The position numbers were made by a program, and so were the translations under genes. A DNA stretch of 42,606 bases from Bacillus sp. FJAT-27251 (GTDB lineage: Bacteria > Bacillota > Bacilli > Bacillales > Cytobacillaceae). This document shows, in pieces, positions 24,163-32,777 of this stretch. How positions within the stretch are numbered: position 1 is the stretch's first letter; every line of letters begins with the position of its first letter. The notes under the pieces are model-generated. The model made no database searches. It worked only from the letters and a program-made list of their open reading frames with translations, and was not told the origin of the DNA. The DNA is taken from positions 2,720,392 to 2,762,997 of the forward strand of contig NZ_LIGG01000001.1 of the NCBI RefSeq assembly GCF_001273925.1, read 5' to 3'.

Positions 24163-25479
24163 ATGTTAGATAATCCTGTACTAATATCTGTTATTGTATT
24201 ATCGGTCTTAAGTCTTCTGAGAGTACATGTCATTTTTGCTTTGCTTTCTGCTGCCATTATTGCTGGAATAACCGCAAAATTATCGCTGCCAGAAACCATT
24301 TCCACTTTTATTGGCGGGATGGGAGGACAGTCGGAAACGGCTTTAAGCTATATTTTACTTGGTATTTTTGCAGCAATGATTGCCTACTCGGGGATTGCGA
24401 ATATTTTAATCGAAAAATTACTTGCAATGAAAAAGCAAAGCAAAATTGTATTATTGCTGATGATTGCGGGACTTACATGTCTTTCAGGCACTTTGATTCC
24501 TGTCCATATTGCTTTTATCCCCATTCTGATTCCGCCTCTTTTGCTTTTCTTTAACTATTTGAAACTGGATCGAAGAGCGGTGGCCTGTGCTCTTACTTTC
24601 GGGCTGAAAATGCCGTATATTGTTATCCCGGCTGGGTACGGCCTCATTTTTCACGGGATAATTGCTTCGGAAATGAAAGCGAATGGGATGCCCATTGCCC
24701 AGTCACAAATTCCATTAGCGATGATGCTTCCCGCAGCTGGGATGTTCGTCGGTTTGTTCATTGCCGTCTTTTTCACTTATCGTAAAACAAGGGAGTATGA
24801 ATCCATCGATGCTGAGGTCCTTGCTGAAGTGAGCGCCACCAGTGAAGCGGCTGTAAGAAAGCTGCAAGCAAGAGATTTTATTACCTTGGGAGCGGTAGTT
24901 GCTGCATTGGCCACTCAGCTTCTGCTCGGTTCGATGGTATTAGGAGCACTGGCCGGAATTCTGATCATGTTCATTGGCAGGATTGTAACGTTAGCTGAGG
25001 GCGAGCAAGTTGTTCAGGACGGTGTCAAACTGATGGGCGCGATTGCTTTTGTTATGCTTATCGCTTCAGGCTATGCAACAGTGCTTAAAGAAACAGGTGC
25101 CATCAATGAATTAGTGGAAGCGGTCAACTCGATTGTCGGCGACAGCAAGCTACTTACAGCCATTTTATTATTGCTCATCGGCCTTTTAGTGACAATGGGG
25201 ATTGGGACATCCTTTGGAACTGTTCCCATCCTGGCGGCTGTGTTCGTCCCTTTATGTATGTTGATCGGCTTTAGTCCGCTGGCTACTGTGGCATTGCTAG
25301 GAACGGCAGGTGCCTTGGGGGATGCCGGTTCGCCTGCTTCCGATAGTACTCTCGGACCGACAGCAGGTTTAAATGCGGACGGTAAACATGACCATATTTG
25401 GGATACTTGTGTACCGACTTTCATTCACTATAATATTCCTCTATTTGTGTTTGGAGTAATGGCGGCAATGGTTTTATAA
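24163..25479 (+). CDS. YuiF-like Na+/H+ antiporter-family permease, probable histidine transporter
   Basis: 438-aa membrane protein with ten to twelve helices of the Na+/H+ antiporter superfamily (NhaC/YuiF type), with conserved GIFAAMIAYSGIANIL, TFGLKMPYIVIPAGYG and GDAGSPASDSTLGPTAGLNADG segments. YuiF-type proteins have been proposed as histidine transporters in Bacillales because some carry histidine T-boxes; no T-box is seen here. The operon position supports histidine or urocanate uptake. The ATG at 24163 lies 6 bases after GAGGGGGG; the open frame extends to 24076 across the hairpin and is less likely. Confidence 0.85.
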   Translation: MLDNPVLISVIVLSVLSLLRVHVIFALLSAAIIAGITAKLSLPETISTFIGGMGGQSETALSYILLGIFAAMIAYSGIANILIEKLLAMKKQSKIVLLLMIAGLTCLSGTLIPVHIAFIPILIPPLLLFFNYLKLDRRAVACALTFGLKMPYIVIPAGYGLIFHGIIASEMKANGMPIAQSQIPLAMMLPAAGMFVGLFIAVFFTYRKTREYESIDAEVLAEVSATSEAAVRKLQARDFITLGAVVAALATQLLLGSMVLGALAGILIMFIGRIVTLAEGEQVVQDGVKLMGAIAFVMLIASGYATVLKETGAINELVEAVNSIVGDSKLLTAILLLLIGLLVTMGIGTSFGTVPILAAVFVPLCMLIGFSPLATVALLGTAGALGDAGSPASDSTLGPTAGLNADGKHDHIWDTCVPTFIHYNIPLFVFGVMAAMVL

Positions 25480-25528
25480 TGGATTAGACAGAATATTTCC
25501 ACATGACGATAAAGGGAGATGGCAATAA

Positions 25529-27043
25529 ATGAGCAACCTGGATTTGGTAGAGTTAAAGTTAATAGAATTGGATGGGTTTACACTGGATCGGCATAAAGTG
25601 GAAAGTGTCGTCTATGGCAAGGGAAGGGTAGCCATTCCGGAAGAGAACCTCTTACGGGTTCGTGCAAGCCGCAACCGGGTGGAGAAACAAATAAATGACG
25701 GGAAAGTCGTCTATGGTGTCAACACTGGCTTTGGAAAGCTAAGTGATATTGAAATTGCAAAAGACGATATTGCAAAATTACAGCTGAATTTATTGCGTGC
25801 AGATGCTGTCGGTGTCGGGGAGCCTCTTCCAGTCCCGGTCGTAAGGGCAATGATGACACTAAGGGCTAATTCACTGGCAAAGGGTTTCTCGGGTATAAGA
25901 GAAGAAACACTGCAGCTGCTCGTCGATATGATCAATGAAGGAGTTCACCCGGTTGTTCCTTGCAAAGGGTCAGTTGGAGCAAGTGGTGATTTGGCACCGC
26001 TTTCACACATCGCGATTGTCCTGGTAGGCGAAGGAAAAGCAGAATACAAGGGAGAGATTCTGCCTGGAGGCGAAGCGTTGAAAAAGGCAGGGCTGAAGCC
26101 TGTGGCTTTGGAAGCAAAGGAAGGCTTAGCCTTAATCAATGGAACACAGGCGATGTCCGGAGTCGGGGTGCTGGCCCTTAATGAAGCAGAGCGGGTTGGA
26201 ATGGCAGCTGATATGGCGGCATGCCTGACTATGGAAGCGCTAAATGGAGTGATTTCCGCCTTTGACAGCGAGCTGTTAGCTGTTCGGCCGCATCCGGAAC
26301 TGGAATTTGTCGCTTCGAGGATGAGGAAATGGCTGGAAGGAAGCCGGCGGATTACCCGCCAAGGAGAAATCCGCATCCAGGATGCTTATTCCATCCGTTG
26401 TATTCCTCAGGTTCATGGCGCATCTTGGCAAGCATTCAATTACGTCGAAGAAAGGCTGAAAGTGGAAATGAATTCAGCCACTGACAATCCAATCGTACTG
26501 GAAAGCGGGGAAATCGTCTCCGGGGGGCATTTCCACGGTCAACCTATTGCCTTGTCGATGGACTTTTTGAAAGTGGCAGCTGCGGAATGGGCCAATATAT
26601 CCGAACGGAGGACAGAAAGACTCGTCAATCCGCAATTAAGTGGATTATCGCCATTCCTTGCTACTGATCCAGGACTGGAATGCGGGCTGATGGTGGCTCA
26701 GTATGCAGCTGCATCCCTTGTTTCCGAAAACAAGGTCCTTGCCCATCCTGCCAGTGTCGATTCCATTCCGACTTCGGCAAACCAGGAGGACCATGTCAGC
26801 ATGGGAACCATCGCCTCACGGCAGGCAAGGGAAATCATCCACAATTCAGCCAGGGTCATTGCCGTAGAAATGATTTGTGCGTCACAGGCGATCTACCTGG
26901 AAGGAGCAGAAAAAGAACTGGCACCGGCAACAAGGGGTTACCTCGAGAAAATCCGGGATATTTGTCCGCCATTGGAAAGCGATCGTGCCATTTCCGAGCA
27001 AATGGAAGAGCTGGCCCAATTTATTTTGCGAGAAGGAGTATAA
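25529..27043 (+). CDS. hutH: Histidine ammonia-lyase HutH
   Basis: 504-aa histidase, removing ammonia from histidine to give urocanate, the first step of the pathway. The MIO prosthetic group forms from A151-S152-G153 in KGSVGASGDLAPLSH; other active-site blocks are YGVNTGFGKL and MNSATDNPIV. It is complete and full length. It is last in the operon, 49 bases after the permease. In B. subtilis hutH comes before hutU and hutI; here the order is U, I, hydrolase, permease, H. Confidence 0.97.
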   Translation: MSNLDLVELKLIELDGFTLDRHKVESVVYGKGRVAIPEENLLRVRASRNRVEKQINDGKVVYGVNTGFGKLSDIEIAKDDIAKLQLNLLRADAVGVGEPLPVPVVRAMMTLRANSLAKGFSGIREETLQLLVDMINEGVHPVVPCKGSVGASGDLAPLSHIAIVLVGEGKAEYKGEILPGGEALKKAGLKPVALEAKEGLALINGTQAMSGVGVLALNEAERVGMAADMAACLTMEALNGVISAFDSELLAVRPHPELEFVASRMRKWLEGSRRITRQGEIRIQDAYSIRCIPQVHGASWQAFNYVEERLKVEMNSATDNPIVLESGEIVSGGHFHGQPIALSMDFLKVAAAEWANISERRTERLVNPQLSGLSPFLATDPGLECGLMVAQYAAASLVSENKVLAHPASVDSIPTSANQEDHVSMGTIASRQAREIIHNSARVIAVEMICASQAIYLEGAEKELAPATRGYLEKIRDICPPLESDRAISEQMEELAQFILREGV

Positions 27044-27175
27044 GATGCAGGGGGTTTAATATGCTTCATTTTAAGCCTAATCCGTGTTGGATTAGGCTCT
27101 TTAAGATCTTCTGTTTAAAAGGCTGATGGTTGCTACCTGTCTGATAGTGAGGCAGAAGAACCGCCCCCGCGCTCT
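27044..27175 (+). repeat. Full copy G of the dispersed repeat, with hairpin after hutH
   Basis: Begins GATGCAGGGGG immediately after the hutH TAA stop and ends AGAACCGCCCCCGCGCTCT. The core AAGCCTAATCC / GGATTAGGCT (27073-27098) is intact, but the left GGACGG arm has decayed and the tail is only weakly T-rich. It separates hutH from the convergent LysR gene. Confidence 0.8.
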
Positions 27176-27187
27176 ATGCTAAATCCT

Positions 27188-28039
27188 TTATTTATTCGAT
27201 TCAATCGTCTCAATAAACTTCTCCATGGTTGCCGTCAGGTACGTATCGGCCCTCCTGATAAACAGGGTGTTGATCGTACTGTACTTCTCCGGAAGGGAAT
27301 GGCATGTGATGAGTCCGTTTTGTTCCAGATGAACGACAGCCGACCTTGGAACGAAGGTGACACCAAGTCCCATCGTGACACTTTGGAGGATGGTTTCCAA
27401 TGTACCAAATTCCATCACTCGTTTTGGTGCGATGTTTTCGTCTTTATACCAGGTTTCGAGCCGCGCACGATAACCGCAGCCTTTGCTAAAACATAGGAAG
27501 GGCTTCTCTTTCAGCTCTTCGAGGGAGGAGGCGCTTGGGTCTGAAATTAAAACAAGCTCCTCCTGAAACACCTGATGCGCGACAAGATCAGGATGGAAGT
27601 CTGATTGTGTCACGAATGCTCCGTCCAATTTATGGTTCAGCACTTCATTTTGGAGGGTTTCGGTTACCCCCGTATACACGGACAAATCGACATTTTGATA
27701 GTTTTGTATATAGCTGGACAAAATTTTAGGCAAATGAATGACGGTTTCCACGGTGCCGATTTCCAACTTTCCGGATGGTTCGGTTTGATTTTGGACGGCC
27801 TGCTTCATTTCCTCCGTTAACGATAAGATTTTTTGGCTATAGGTTAACAGCTTCTTTCCCTCAGGCGTCAAACTCATCCCTCGGCGATGCCGGTTGAACA
27901 GGGGAGTGTTCAGTTCAGTCTCCAGCTTATGGATTCTTGCCGTAAGATTTGATTGTACATAGTTCAGCTGTTTGGCCGCGCCCGTAATGCTTCCCTGCTC
28001 CGCAACCGCCTGGAAAATCTCCAGGTCTTTAAATTCCAT
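27188..28039 (-). CDS. LysR-family transcriptional regulator
   Basis: 283-aa LysR-type regulator. The winged helix-turn-helix is at about 1-60 (LEIFQAVAEQGSITGAAKQL, then NYVQSNLTARIHKLE), followed by a periplasmic-binding-protein-like effector domain (about 90-280). It is divergent from an EamA exporter gene, with a T-N11-A inverted repeat in the 145-bp gap, so it probably controls that gene and itself. The ligand is unknown. Confidence 0.92.
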   Translation of the reverse strand: MEFKDLEIFQAVAEQGSITGAAKQLNYVQSNLTARIHKLETELNTPLFNRHRRGMSLTPEGKKLLTYSQKILSLTEEMKQAVQNQTEPSGKLEIGTVETVIHLPKILSSYIQNYQNVDLSVYTGVTETLQNEVLNHKLDGAFVTQSDFHPDLVAHQVFQEELVLISDPSASSLEELKEKPFLCFSKGCGYRARLETWYKDENIAPKRVMEFGTLETILQSVTMGLGVTFVPRSAVVHLEQNGLITCHSLPEKYSTINTLFIRRADTYLTATMEKFIETIESNK

Positions 28040-28078
28040 TCTGGTTCCCTCCCCGTCTACTTTTCTAAAATATATGGT

Positions 28079-28093
28079 ATCACAAAAAGTGAT
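28079..28093. promoter_or_regulatory. Candidate LysR operator
   Basis: ATCAC-N5-GTGAT, a perfect inverted repeat containing the T-N11-A LysR motif, lies between the divergent regulator and exporter genes, 40 bases before the regulator start. Confidence 0.5.
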
Positions 28094-28184
28094 GGATGGT
28101 CATCATCATTATTCATTTTACGAGATATCAAAAAGAGGAGATAATGAATGTTACGATCAAAGAGGAAGGCAGGAATGATGGAAG

Positions 28185-29150
28185 TTGAGTAAAAATGTTT
28201 TATTTGGAGCGATTCTATGTTTTATTGCAGCTGTATCATGGGGTGCGATGTTTCCTGTCGCGCATGCCGCGTTTAAGCATATGGATCCCTTTTATTTTAC
28301 ACTGATTCGGTATGGGGCGGTAACGGTCATTTTGGTTGTCCTCCTGCTCTGGAAAGAAGGAAAGCAGGCTTTCCGGATGGAGGGAAAAGGGTTTCACTTA
28401 TGGTTTTTCGGAACAATGGCCTTCACAGTCTATAACCTGTTGATCTTTTGGGGAGAAGATTTATTAGGGGAGCCAGGGGTCATGGTCGCGTCGATTATGG
28501 AGTCCTTGATGCCGATGATCTCGATTGTGATTGTATGGATGTTTTTGCATAGACGTCCCTACACATTCACATTAGTTTGTGTGGTGTTGTCCTTTATCGG
28601 TGCCATGTTCGTGATTACAAAGGGGGATATGAAAGCATTTCTAAGTGCGACCGATGATTTCATTCCGACCCTACTCATCTTCATCGCCGTCATTGGCTGG
28701 GTAATCTACACCATGGGAGGAAGCAAGTTCCTTGGCTGGTCGGCCCTAAGGTATTCGACATTAACGTGCATCCTTGGCACATTGACATCGCTTGTCGTTG
28801 TGATTGGAGCCACTCTGGTTGGCTATATCTCCATTCCAACAGGAGAAGTGATTAAGGCCACAAGCCCACATTTAGTATTTATGATCATTTTCCCCGGCCT
28901 GATCGCCTTGCTTGGCTGGAACACCGGGGTAAGCATCCTATCTCCAATCAATTCATTATTGTTTATTAACTTTGTCCCCGTAACGACACTGTTAATTTCG
29001 GTTTTTCAAGGGTACCAAATCACCTTGTTTGACCTTGCTGGTACGGTTTTGATTATATTTTCTCTTTTAGCCAATAATCTTTTTGTTCGATTGCAGAAGA
29101 GGGAATCAAAACAGCCTGGTCAAACGAAGTGGAAGCAGAGGTTGTCATAA
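28185..29150 (+). CDS. EamA/DMT-family transporter
   Basis: 321-aa membrane protein with ten helices arranged as two EamA repeats (about 8-140 and 155-305), typical of drug/metabolite exporters. AVSWGAMFPVAHAAFKHMDP near the N-terminus and FVPVTTLLISVFQGYQ near the C-terminus are characteristic blocks. The TTG at 28185, 9 bases after AGGAA, is the only sensible start because no in-frame ATG lies near. It is paired with the divergent LysR gene, a common arrangement for effector-induced export. The substrate is unknown. A terminator follows at 29161. Confidence 0.9.
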   Translation: MSKNVLFGAILCFIAAVSWGAMFPVAHAAFKHMDPFYFTLIRYGAVTVILVVLLLWKEGKQAFRMEGKGFHLWFFGTMAFTVYNLLIFWGEDLLGEPGVMVASIMESLMPMISIVIVWMFLHRRPYTFTLVCVVLSFIGAMFVITKGDMKAFLSATDDFIPTLLIFIAVIGWVIYTMGGSKFLGWSALRYSTLTCILGTLTSLVVVIGATLVGYISIPTGEVIKATSPHLVFMIIFPGLIALLGWNTGVSILSPINSLLFINFVPVTTLLISVFQGYQITLFDLAGTVLIIFSLLANNLFVRLQKRESKQPGQTKWKQRLS

Positions 29151-29160
29151 TAAAAGCGGG

Positions 29161-29207
29161 CGTCTTGTCCCTAACATTTTTAAAATGTGGGGGCGAGACG
29201 TTTTTTT
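29161..29207 (+). terminator. Rho-independent terminator after the EamA gene
   Basis: A long imperfect stem CGTCTTGTCCC...CATTTT / AAAATG...GGGGCGAGACG ends in seven T residues, 10 bases after the exporter stop codon. Confidence 0.75.
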
Positions 29208-29374
29208 GTTTTACGGCGATTGGCAAATGAGTTCAAAAATTGTAAAAATGCAGCCTGTCCTCAAGATAAAAACAGTTTTATTTTTTATGGGCTGGTGCAA
29301 TGGGATGACAAAGTACCTAAGAGGTATTCAAGATAATTGAAATAACTGGTAAAATAATTTTGAATGGGAATTCC

Positions 29375-29548
29375 ATGGCAAAGCAAATTGCTCTTATAAC
29401 ACAAGCAAGCGGCGGATTTGGATTACCAATAGGAATGGAACCTGCTCAATCAGGTTTTCAAGTCACAGCAGGTTTTCAAAATTTGTCATACAAACCATTG
29501 ACCAATCAAGCAAGAAATATTCTAAAAAAGTGTGATGGGGAAGTATAA
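29375..29548 (+). pseudogene. Truncated short-chain dehydrogenase remnant
   Basis: The 57-residue open frame starts MAKQIALITQASGGFGLPIG, which resembles the N-terminal Rossmann motif of short-chain dehydrogenases (usually ITGASSGFG) and continues SGFQVTAGFQNL like their second strand. The glycine motif is damaged (Q for G) and the frame stops after the first 60 residues of a normally 250-280-aa enzyme. It is most likely a decayed gene fragment left by deletion. No remaining part of the enzyme is seen downstream. Confidence 0.55.
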
Positions 29549-29569
29549 AAAAGGAGGAGGGGTTAGCAG

Positions 29570-30118
29570 ATGGATGCAGCTGTACTTGTACTTGATATTC
29601 AAAAGGGATTTGTTGGGGTTAATGCGCGAATGCCCATAGCAAAACATCAGGTTGAACCATTGCTGGAAAAAGTGAATCAAATAGTAGAACAAGCTGACAA
29701 GCGAGGAATCCCTGTTGTTTATATAGGCAATGAATTTGAACCTAAACAAGTTATTGCCAATTTTTTTACTAAAAAGTCAGCAGTAAAAGGAAGCGAAGGT
29801 GCTGAATTAGATGAGAGATTAGTAAGGGTGAATGATATCTATTTCTCAAAAAACAAGTCGAATGCATTAAGTAATTCAGAGCTTGTTTCGTATTTAACTG
29901 CTAAAGGAATTGAACATATCGTACTTGTTGGTTTATTTACAGAAGGTTGTGTAGCAGCCACTGCACTCGACTCTATCCGCAGGAGTTTCACTGTTACAGT
30001 AGTAAGTGATGCAGTTGCAAGTTCGAATGATTTAAAGAGGGAGAAGTCTTTAAACTATTTAAATTCGAAAGGAATTGGCATTATTAACTCTTCTCATTTA
30101 TTCGAAAAGCTGGCTTAA
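29570..30118 (+). CDS. Isochorismatase-family cysteine hydrolase
   Basis: 182-aa alpha/beta hydrolase of the isochorismatase/nicotinamidase family. The catalytic triad is visible: D9 in VLVLDIQKGF, K94 in YFSKNKSNAL and the nucleophile C127 in GLFTEGCVAATA. The substrate (amide, isochorismate-like or other) cannot be set from sequence. The ATG at 29570 follows AAAGGAGGAGGGG. It stands alone, with a terminator at 30246. Confidence 0.9.
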   Translation: MDAAVLVLDIQKGFVGVNARMPIAKHQVEPLLEKVNQIVEQADKRGIPVVYIGNEFEPKQVIANFFTKKSAVKGSEGAELDERLVRVNDIYFSKNKSNALSNSELVSYLTAKGIEHIVLVGLFTEGCVAATALDSIRRSFTVTVVSDAVASSNDLKREKSLNYLNSKGIGIINSSHLFEKLA

Positions 30119-30245
30119 CCGGCAATTCTAAAACATCCAACACACTTGAGCCAGAGCGATGGTAACGGAAAAGGCTCCAAACCCTGAGGACTTACATTTA
30201 AGTAAGGAAGGTTAACAGACTGCAACGGAAGAACAATTTAGAGAG

Positions 30246-30277
30246 AGCAGAAAACCGATTGTGGTTTCTGCTTTTTC
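30246..30277 (+). terminator. Rho-independent terminator after the cysteine hydrolase
   Basis: AGCAGAAAACC pairs with GGTTTCTGCT (one bulge) and is followed by TTTTTCT, about 130 bases after the stop codon. Confidence 0.7.
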
Positions 30278-30327
30278 TGTTTGGTATGGATATTATGACT
30301 GGGAAAAGGAACCTGTGTCCGTGTCCC

Positions 30328-30870
30328 TCAAGAATAAAAAGCTACCCCTACAAGTCCGGAGAGAATGATAACATATACTGGGTGCCACCTGTATTTAAGT
30401 AGAAGGAGGAGGGATAGGCAGAAGATGAGTAATAAGCTTAGTGTTTGCCAAGTAACATTTACTGTGATTAAGTTGTTTGATAATGCAAAGCTTATTGCCG
30501 CGTAAATGATTAAACTCGTAACGATCGGTCTTAACCCATAAAATATGTCTTGAACTTTTTGATGATGTTGGAGTTTACTGAAAAAGGTGGCTACAAGAAT
30601 GACCAGCAAGATAGCGGGAAGCAAGATTCCGAGGGTTGATGCGATGGCGCCGGGAATTCCTGCTGTCGTATATCCAACCAGAATGGCACTATTGGTTGCA
30701 ATTGGTCCCGGAGACATCCCGGCAATCGCAATGATATCGGTAAATTGTTGTGCGGTCATCCATCCGTTTTGAGTGGCTTCTGTTTCAATGATTGGAATCA
30801 TGGCATAGCCACCACCGAATGATACAAAACCAATTATAAAAAACGTCCGAAATAGTTCGAAAAATATCAT
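30328..30870 (-). CDS. Chromate transporter-family half protein, second gene
   Basis: 180-aa membrane protein of the CHR family short form, a single half of the classical double-domain ChrA. FGGGYAMIPIIETEATQNGW and the AIAGMSPGPIATNSAILVGY block are the family signatures. It follows its partner by 18 bases and the two probably form a heterodimer, as with other paired short CHR proteins. Chromate or sulfate export is the family role; the actual substrate is unproven. An AGGAGG site precedes the ATG at 30870. Confidence 0.92.
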   Translation of the reverse strand: MIFFELFRTFFIIGFVSFGGGYAMIPIIETEATQNGWMTAQQFTDIIAIAGMSPGPIATNSAILVGYTTAGIPGAIASTLGILLPAILLVILVATFFSKLQHHQKVQDIFYGLRPIVTSLIIYAAISFALSNNLITVNVTWQTLSLLLIFCLSLLLLLKYRWHPVYVIILSGLVGVAFYS

Positions 30871-30888
30871 TCCCCTCAGCCTCCTTTG

Positions 30889-31521
30889 TTAAATTCCCGT
30901 ACCCATGTAATAGTCATGATTGTTTTTATAGTCTTCGTTCGGATTCTCCTTCTTTTCCTCTGGTCCGAACTTATTAATAAGCTTTCTTTTCATATTCCTT
31001 GAGATGATTCCTGCTATAGCGCCAAGTAAAATTGCAAAAAGTGGATGAATATAGAAGAGTGCAAAAACTCCGGCGATCATGAATACAATGGTTGTTTTAT
31101 CGATAATGGCTGATTTTATTGTTCTAATGGCCGCATAAACAATGATAGCCACAACTGAAGCTCGAATCGCTAGAAAGGCTGCTTCAATCTTTGGGTTATC
31201 ATAGATAAAGAGATATAACGCCCCCAATATTAAAACAATTAGGAAGGTTGGGAAAGAAATACCAAGCATTGCTGCAATTGCCCCCTTTATCCCGCCGATT
31301 CGTTGTCCTACGAAGGTAGCGGAGTTTATGGCTACTGCTCCTGGTACAGACTGCGATAAAGCAAACACATCAGTTATTTCTTCGCTTTTTAACCATTTTT
31401 TCTTTTGTACCACTTCTTCTTCTATTAAAGGGATCATCGCATAGCCCCCGCCAAAAGTAGAAGGGCCGATTTTAAAGAAGGTCCAAAACAGTTGAATAAG
31501 GACTTTCCATTGTTTTTTCAT
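30889..31521 (-). CDS. Chromate transporter-family half protein, first gene
   Basis: 210-aa partner of the following gene, with FGGGYAMIPLIEEEVVQKKKW and LSQSVPGAVAINSATFVG near the N-terminus and five or six membrane helices. The C-terminal tail is charged (KKENPNEDYKNNH). An AGGAGG site lies 8 bases before the ATG at 31521. It is divergent from a LysR regulator, with a clear inverted repeat in the shared 240-bp region. Confidence 0.92.
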   Translation of the reverse strand: MKKQWKVLIQLFWTFFKIGPSTFGGGYAMIPLIEEEVVQKKKWLKSEEITDVFALSQSVPGAVAINSATFVGQRIGGIKGAIAAMLGISFPTFLIVLILGALYLFIYDNPKIEAAFLAIRASVVAIIVYAAIRTIKSAIIDKTTIVFMIAGVFALFYIHPLFAILLGAIAGIISRNMKRKLINKFGPEEKKENPNEDYKNNHDYYMGTGI

Positions 31522-31614
31522 TCCCTTGCCCTCCTGTTATTCTTGCTCTTGATCATTTGATTACCTATACTCTAACAAAGGCAAATAGCTTGGTAAATTG
31601 CAATAAAATCATTG

Positions 31615-31635
31615 GGTATAACAAAATGCTATACC
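31615..31635. promoter_or_regulatory. Candidate LysR operator between chr genes and lysR
   Basis: GGTATA-N9-TATACC, a perfect 6-bp inverted repeat that contains a T-N11-A motif, lies midway between the divergent chromate-type transporter pair and the LysR gene. Confidence 0.55.
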
Positions 31636-31763
31636 AAGTATTTCAATCTGCTTTACTGGAATTATATCGGACATAAAAGGAAATGGAAGGTGAGGTGGAG
31701 TCATACTGAATAATGGTATTATAAAAATGTTTATATAAAATTTTATTGCGGGGATGGTTTAAG

Positions 31764-32651
31764 GTGAATATCGAAAGTTTGAAAATGTTCTGTTTAGTAG
31801 TGGATGAGGGAACCATTAGTCAGGCCGCACGTTTAGCTTTTGTATCTCAACCAGCAGTTACAAGGCAAATTCATCAATTGGAAGATTGCTATGGAACCTT
31901 ATTATTTAATCGTGTGGATGGGAAGTTAAAAGTAACCGAAGCCGGGAAAGCACTTTATCCCTATGCGAAAGCAATGGTCTACGATTTGGCTCTTTCTCTC
32001 GAAGCGGTTAAACAGGTCATAGGGGAAACAAATGAGAGCCTGAAAATTGGTGCTTCGCTAACCATTGGCGAATATATTTTGCCTAGCATTTTAGGGAACT
32101 TCAAAAAAATTGCTCAAAATACTAGAGTGTCCTTGATGATAAAAAACACTCCCAGTATTTTAGAAGCATTATCCAATGATGAAATTGACTTAGCTTTAGT
32201 AGAAGGAGTTGTGGAAACGAATAAAAACGTTCGGGTAGAAAAATTCGCTGAAGATGAATTAGTCCTTGTCCATTCCGTTGATCATCCTTGGAAAGATAAA
32301 CAGGAAATTGGTCTAGAGGAACTAGTTTCCGAGCGAATGATTTGGCGGGAAACTAATTCTGGTACACGGACAATTGTAGAAAATGTACTAGAAGAAAAAG
32401 GCATCCTGCACCGATTGGACAGTTATATGGAGTTAGGAACTACCCAGGCAATTAAAAGTGCGATAGAAGCAGGGCTAGGAATTGGCTTTCTCTCAAAATC
32501 AACAGTCCAAAGAGAACTTGAGCTTCAATTTTTAAAGGAAGTAAAGATTAAAGGTTTACAACTTAAAAGGGATTTATGGCTAGTAGAAAAATCGCAGAGG
32601 TTTAGCAAAAATAGCGTAATTAGATTCCTTGATTTCATGAAAAGTTTGTAA
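31764..32651 (+). CDS. LysR-family transcriptional regulator of the chr pair
   Basis: 295-aa LysR-type regulator (CysL/CbbR-like in overall look) with the N-terminal helix-turn-helix FCLVVDEGTISQAARLAFVS and QPAVTRQIHQLE, and an effector-binding domain from about 90. The GTG at 31764 is chosen because GGGGA lies 9 bases upstream; the frame is open to a TTG at 31746. It is divergent from the CHR transporter genes and likely regulates them. Confidence 0.9.
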   Translation: MNIESLKMFCLVVDEGTISQAARLAFVSQPAVTRQIHQLEDCYGTLLFNRVDGKLKVTEAGKALYPYAKAMVYDLALSLEAVKQVIGETNESLKIGASLTIGEYILPSILGNFKKIAQNTRVSLMIKNTPSILEALSNDEIDLALVEGVVETNKNVRVEKFAEDELVLVHSVDHPWKDKQEIGLEELVSERMIWRETNSGTRTIVENVLEEKGILHRLDSYMELGTTQAIKSAIEAGLGIGFLSKSTVQRELELQFLKEVKIKGLQLKRDLWLVEKSQRFSKNSVIRFLDFMKSL

Positions 32652-32739
32652 CCAATAGGATTTAAAATATTTTAAAGGAAATCCTGATTTAACAACATTC
32701 GATCATTTATTTATATATAATAGGATTATGGAAATTTAT

Positions 32740-32752
32740 ATTCAATTTGAAT
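32740..32752. promoter_or_regulatory. Palindrome before the ROK gene (possible ROK operator)
   Basis: ATTCAATTTGAAT is a perfect 13-bp palindrome, 25 bases before the ROK start codon and just downstream of a TATAAT box at 32716-32721. Its central 11 bases, TTCAATTTGAA, are identical to the centre of the larger palindrome upstream of the aromatic catabolic cluster. Confidence 0.6.
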
Positions 32753-32777
32753 TTAAATGGTTTAGGGAGGTGTTAGC

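Noticed and set aside
29083-29340. An open frame overlapping the end of the EamA gene and its terminator.
   Set aside because: It runs through the terminator hairpin and has no coding resemblance or ribosome binding site.
30290-30340. GGAACCTGTGTCCGTGTCCC after the cysteine hydrolase as a further repeat copy.
   Set aside because: It lacks the GACGGTT/AACCGTC arms and the CCTAATCC core of the family, so it is not counted.
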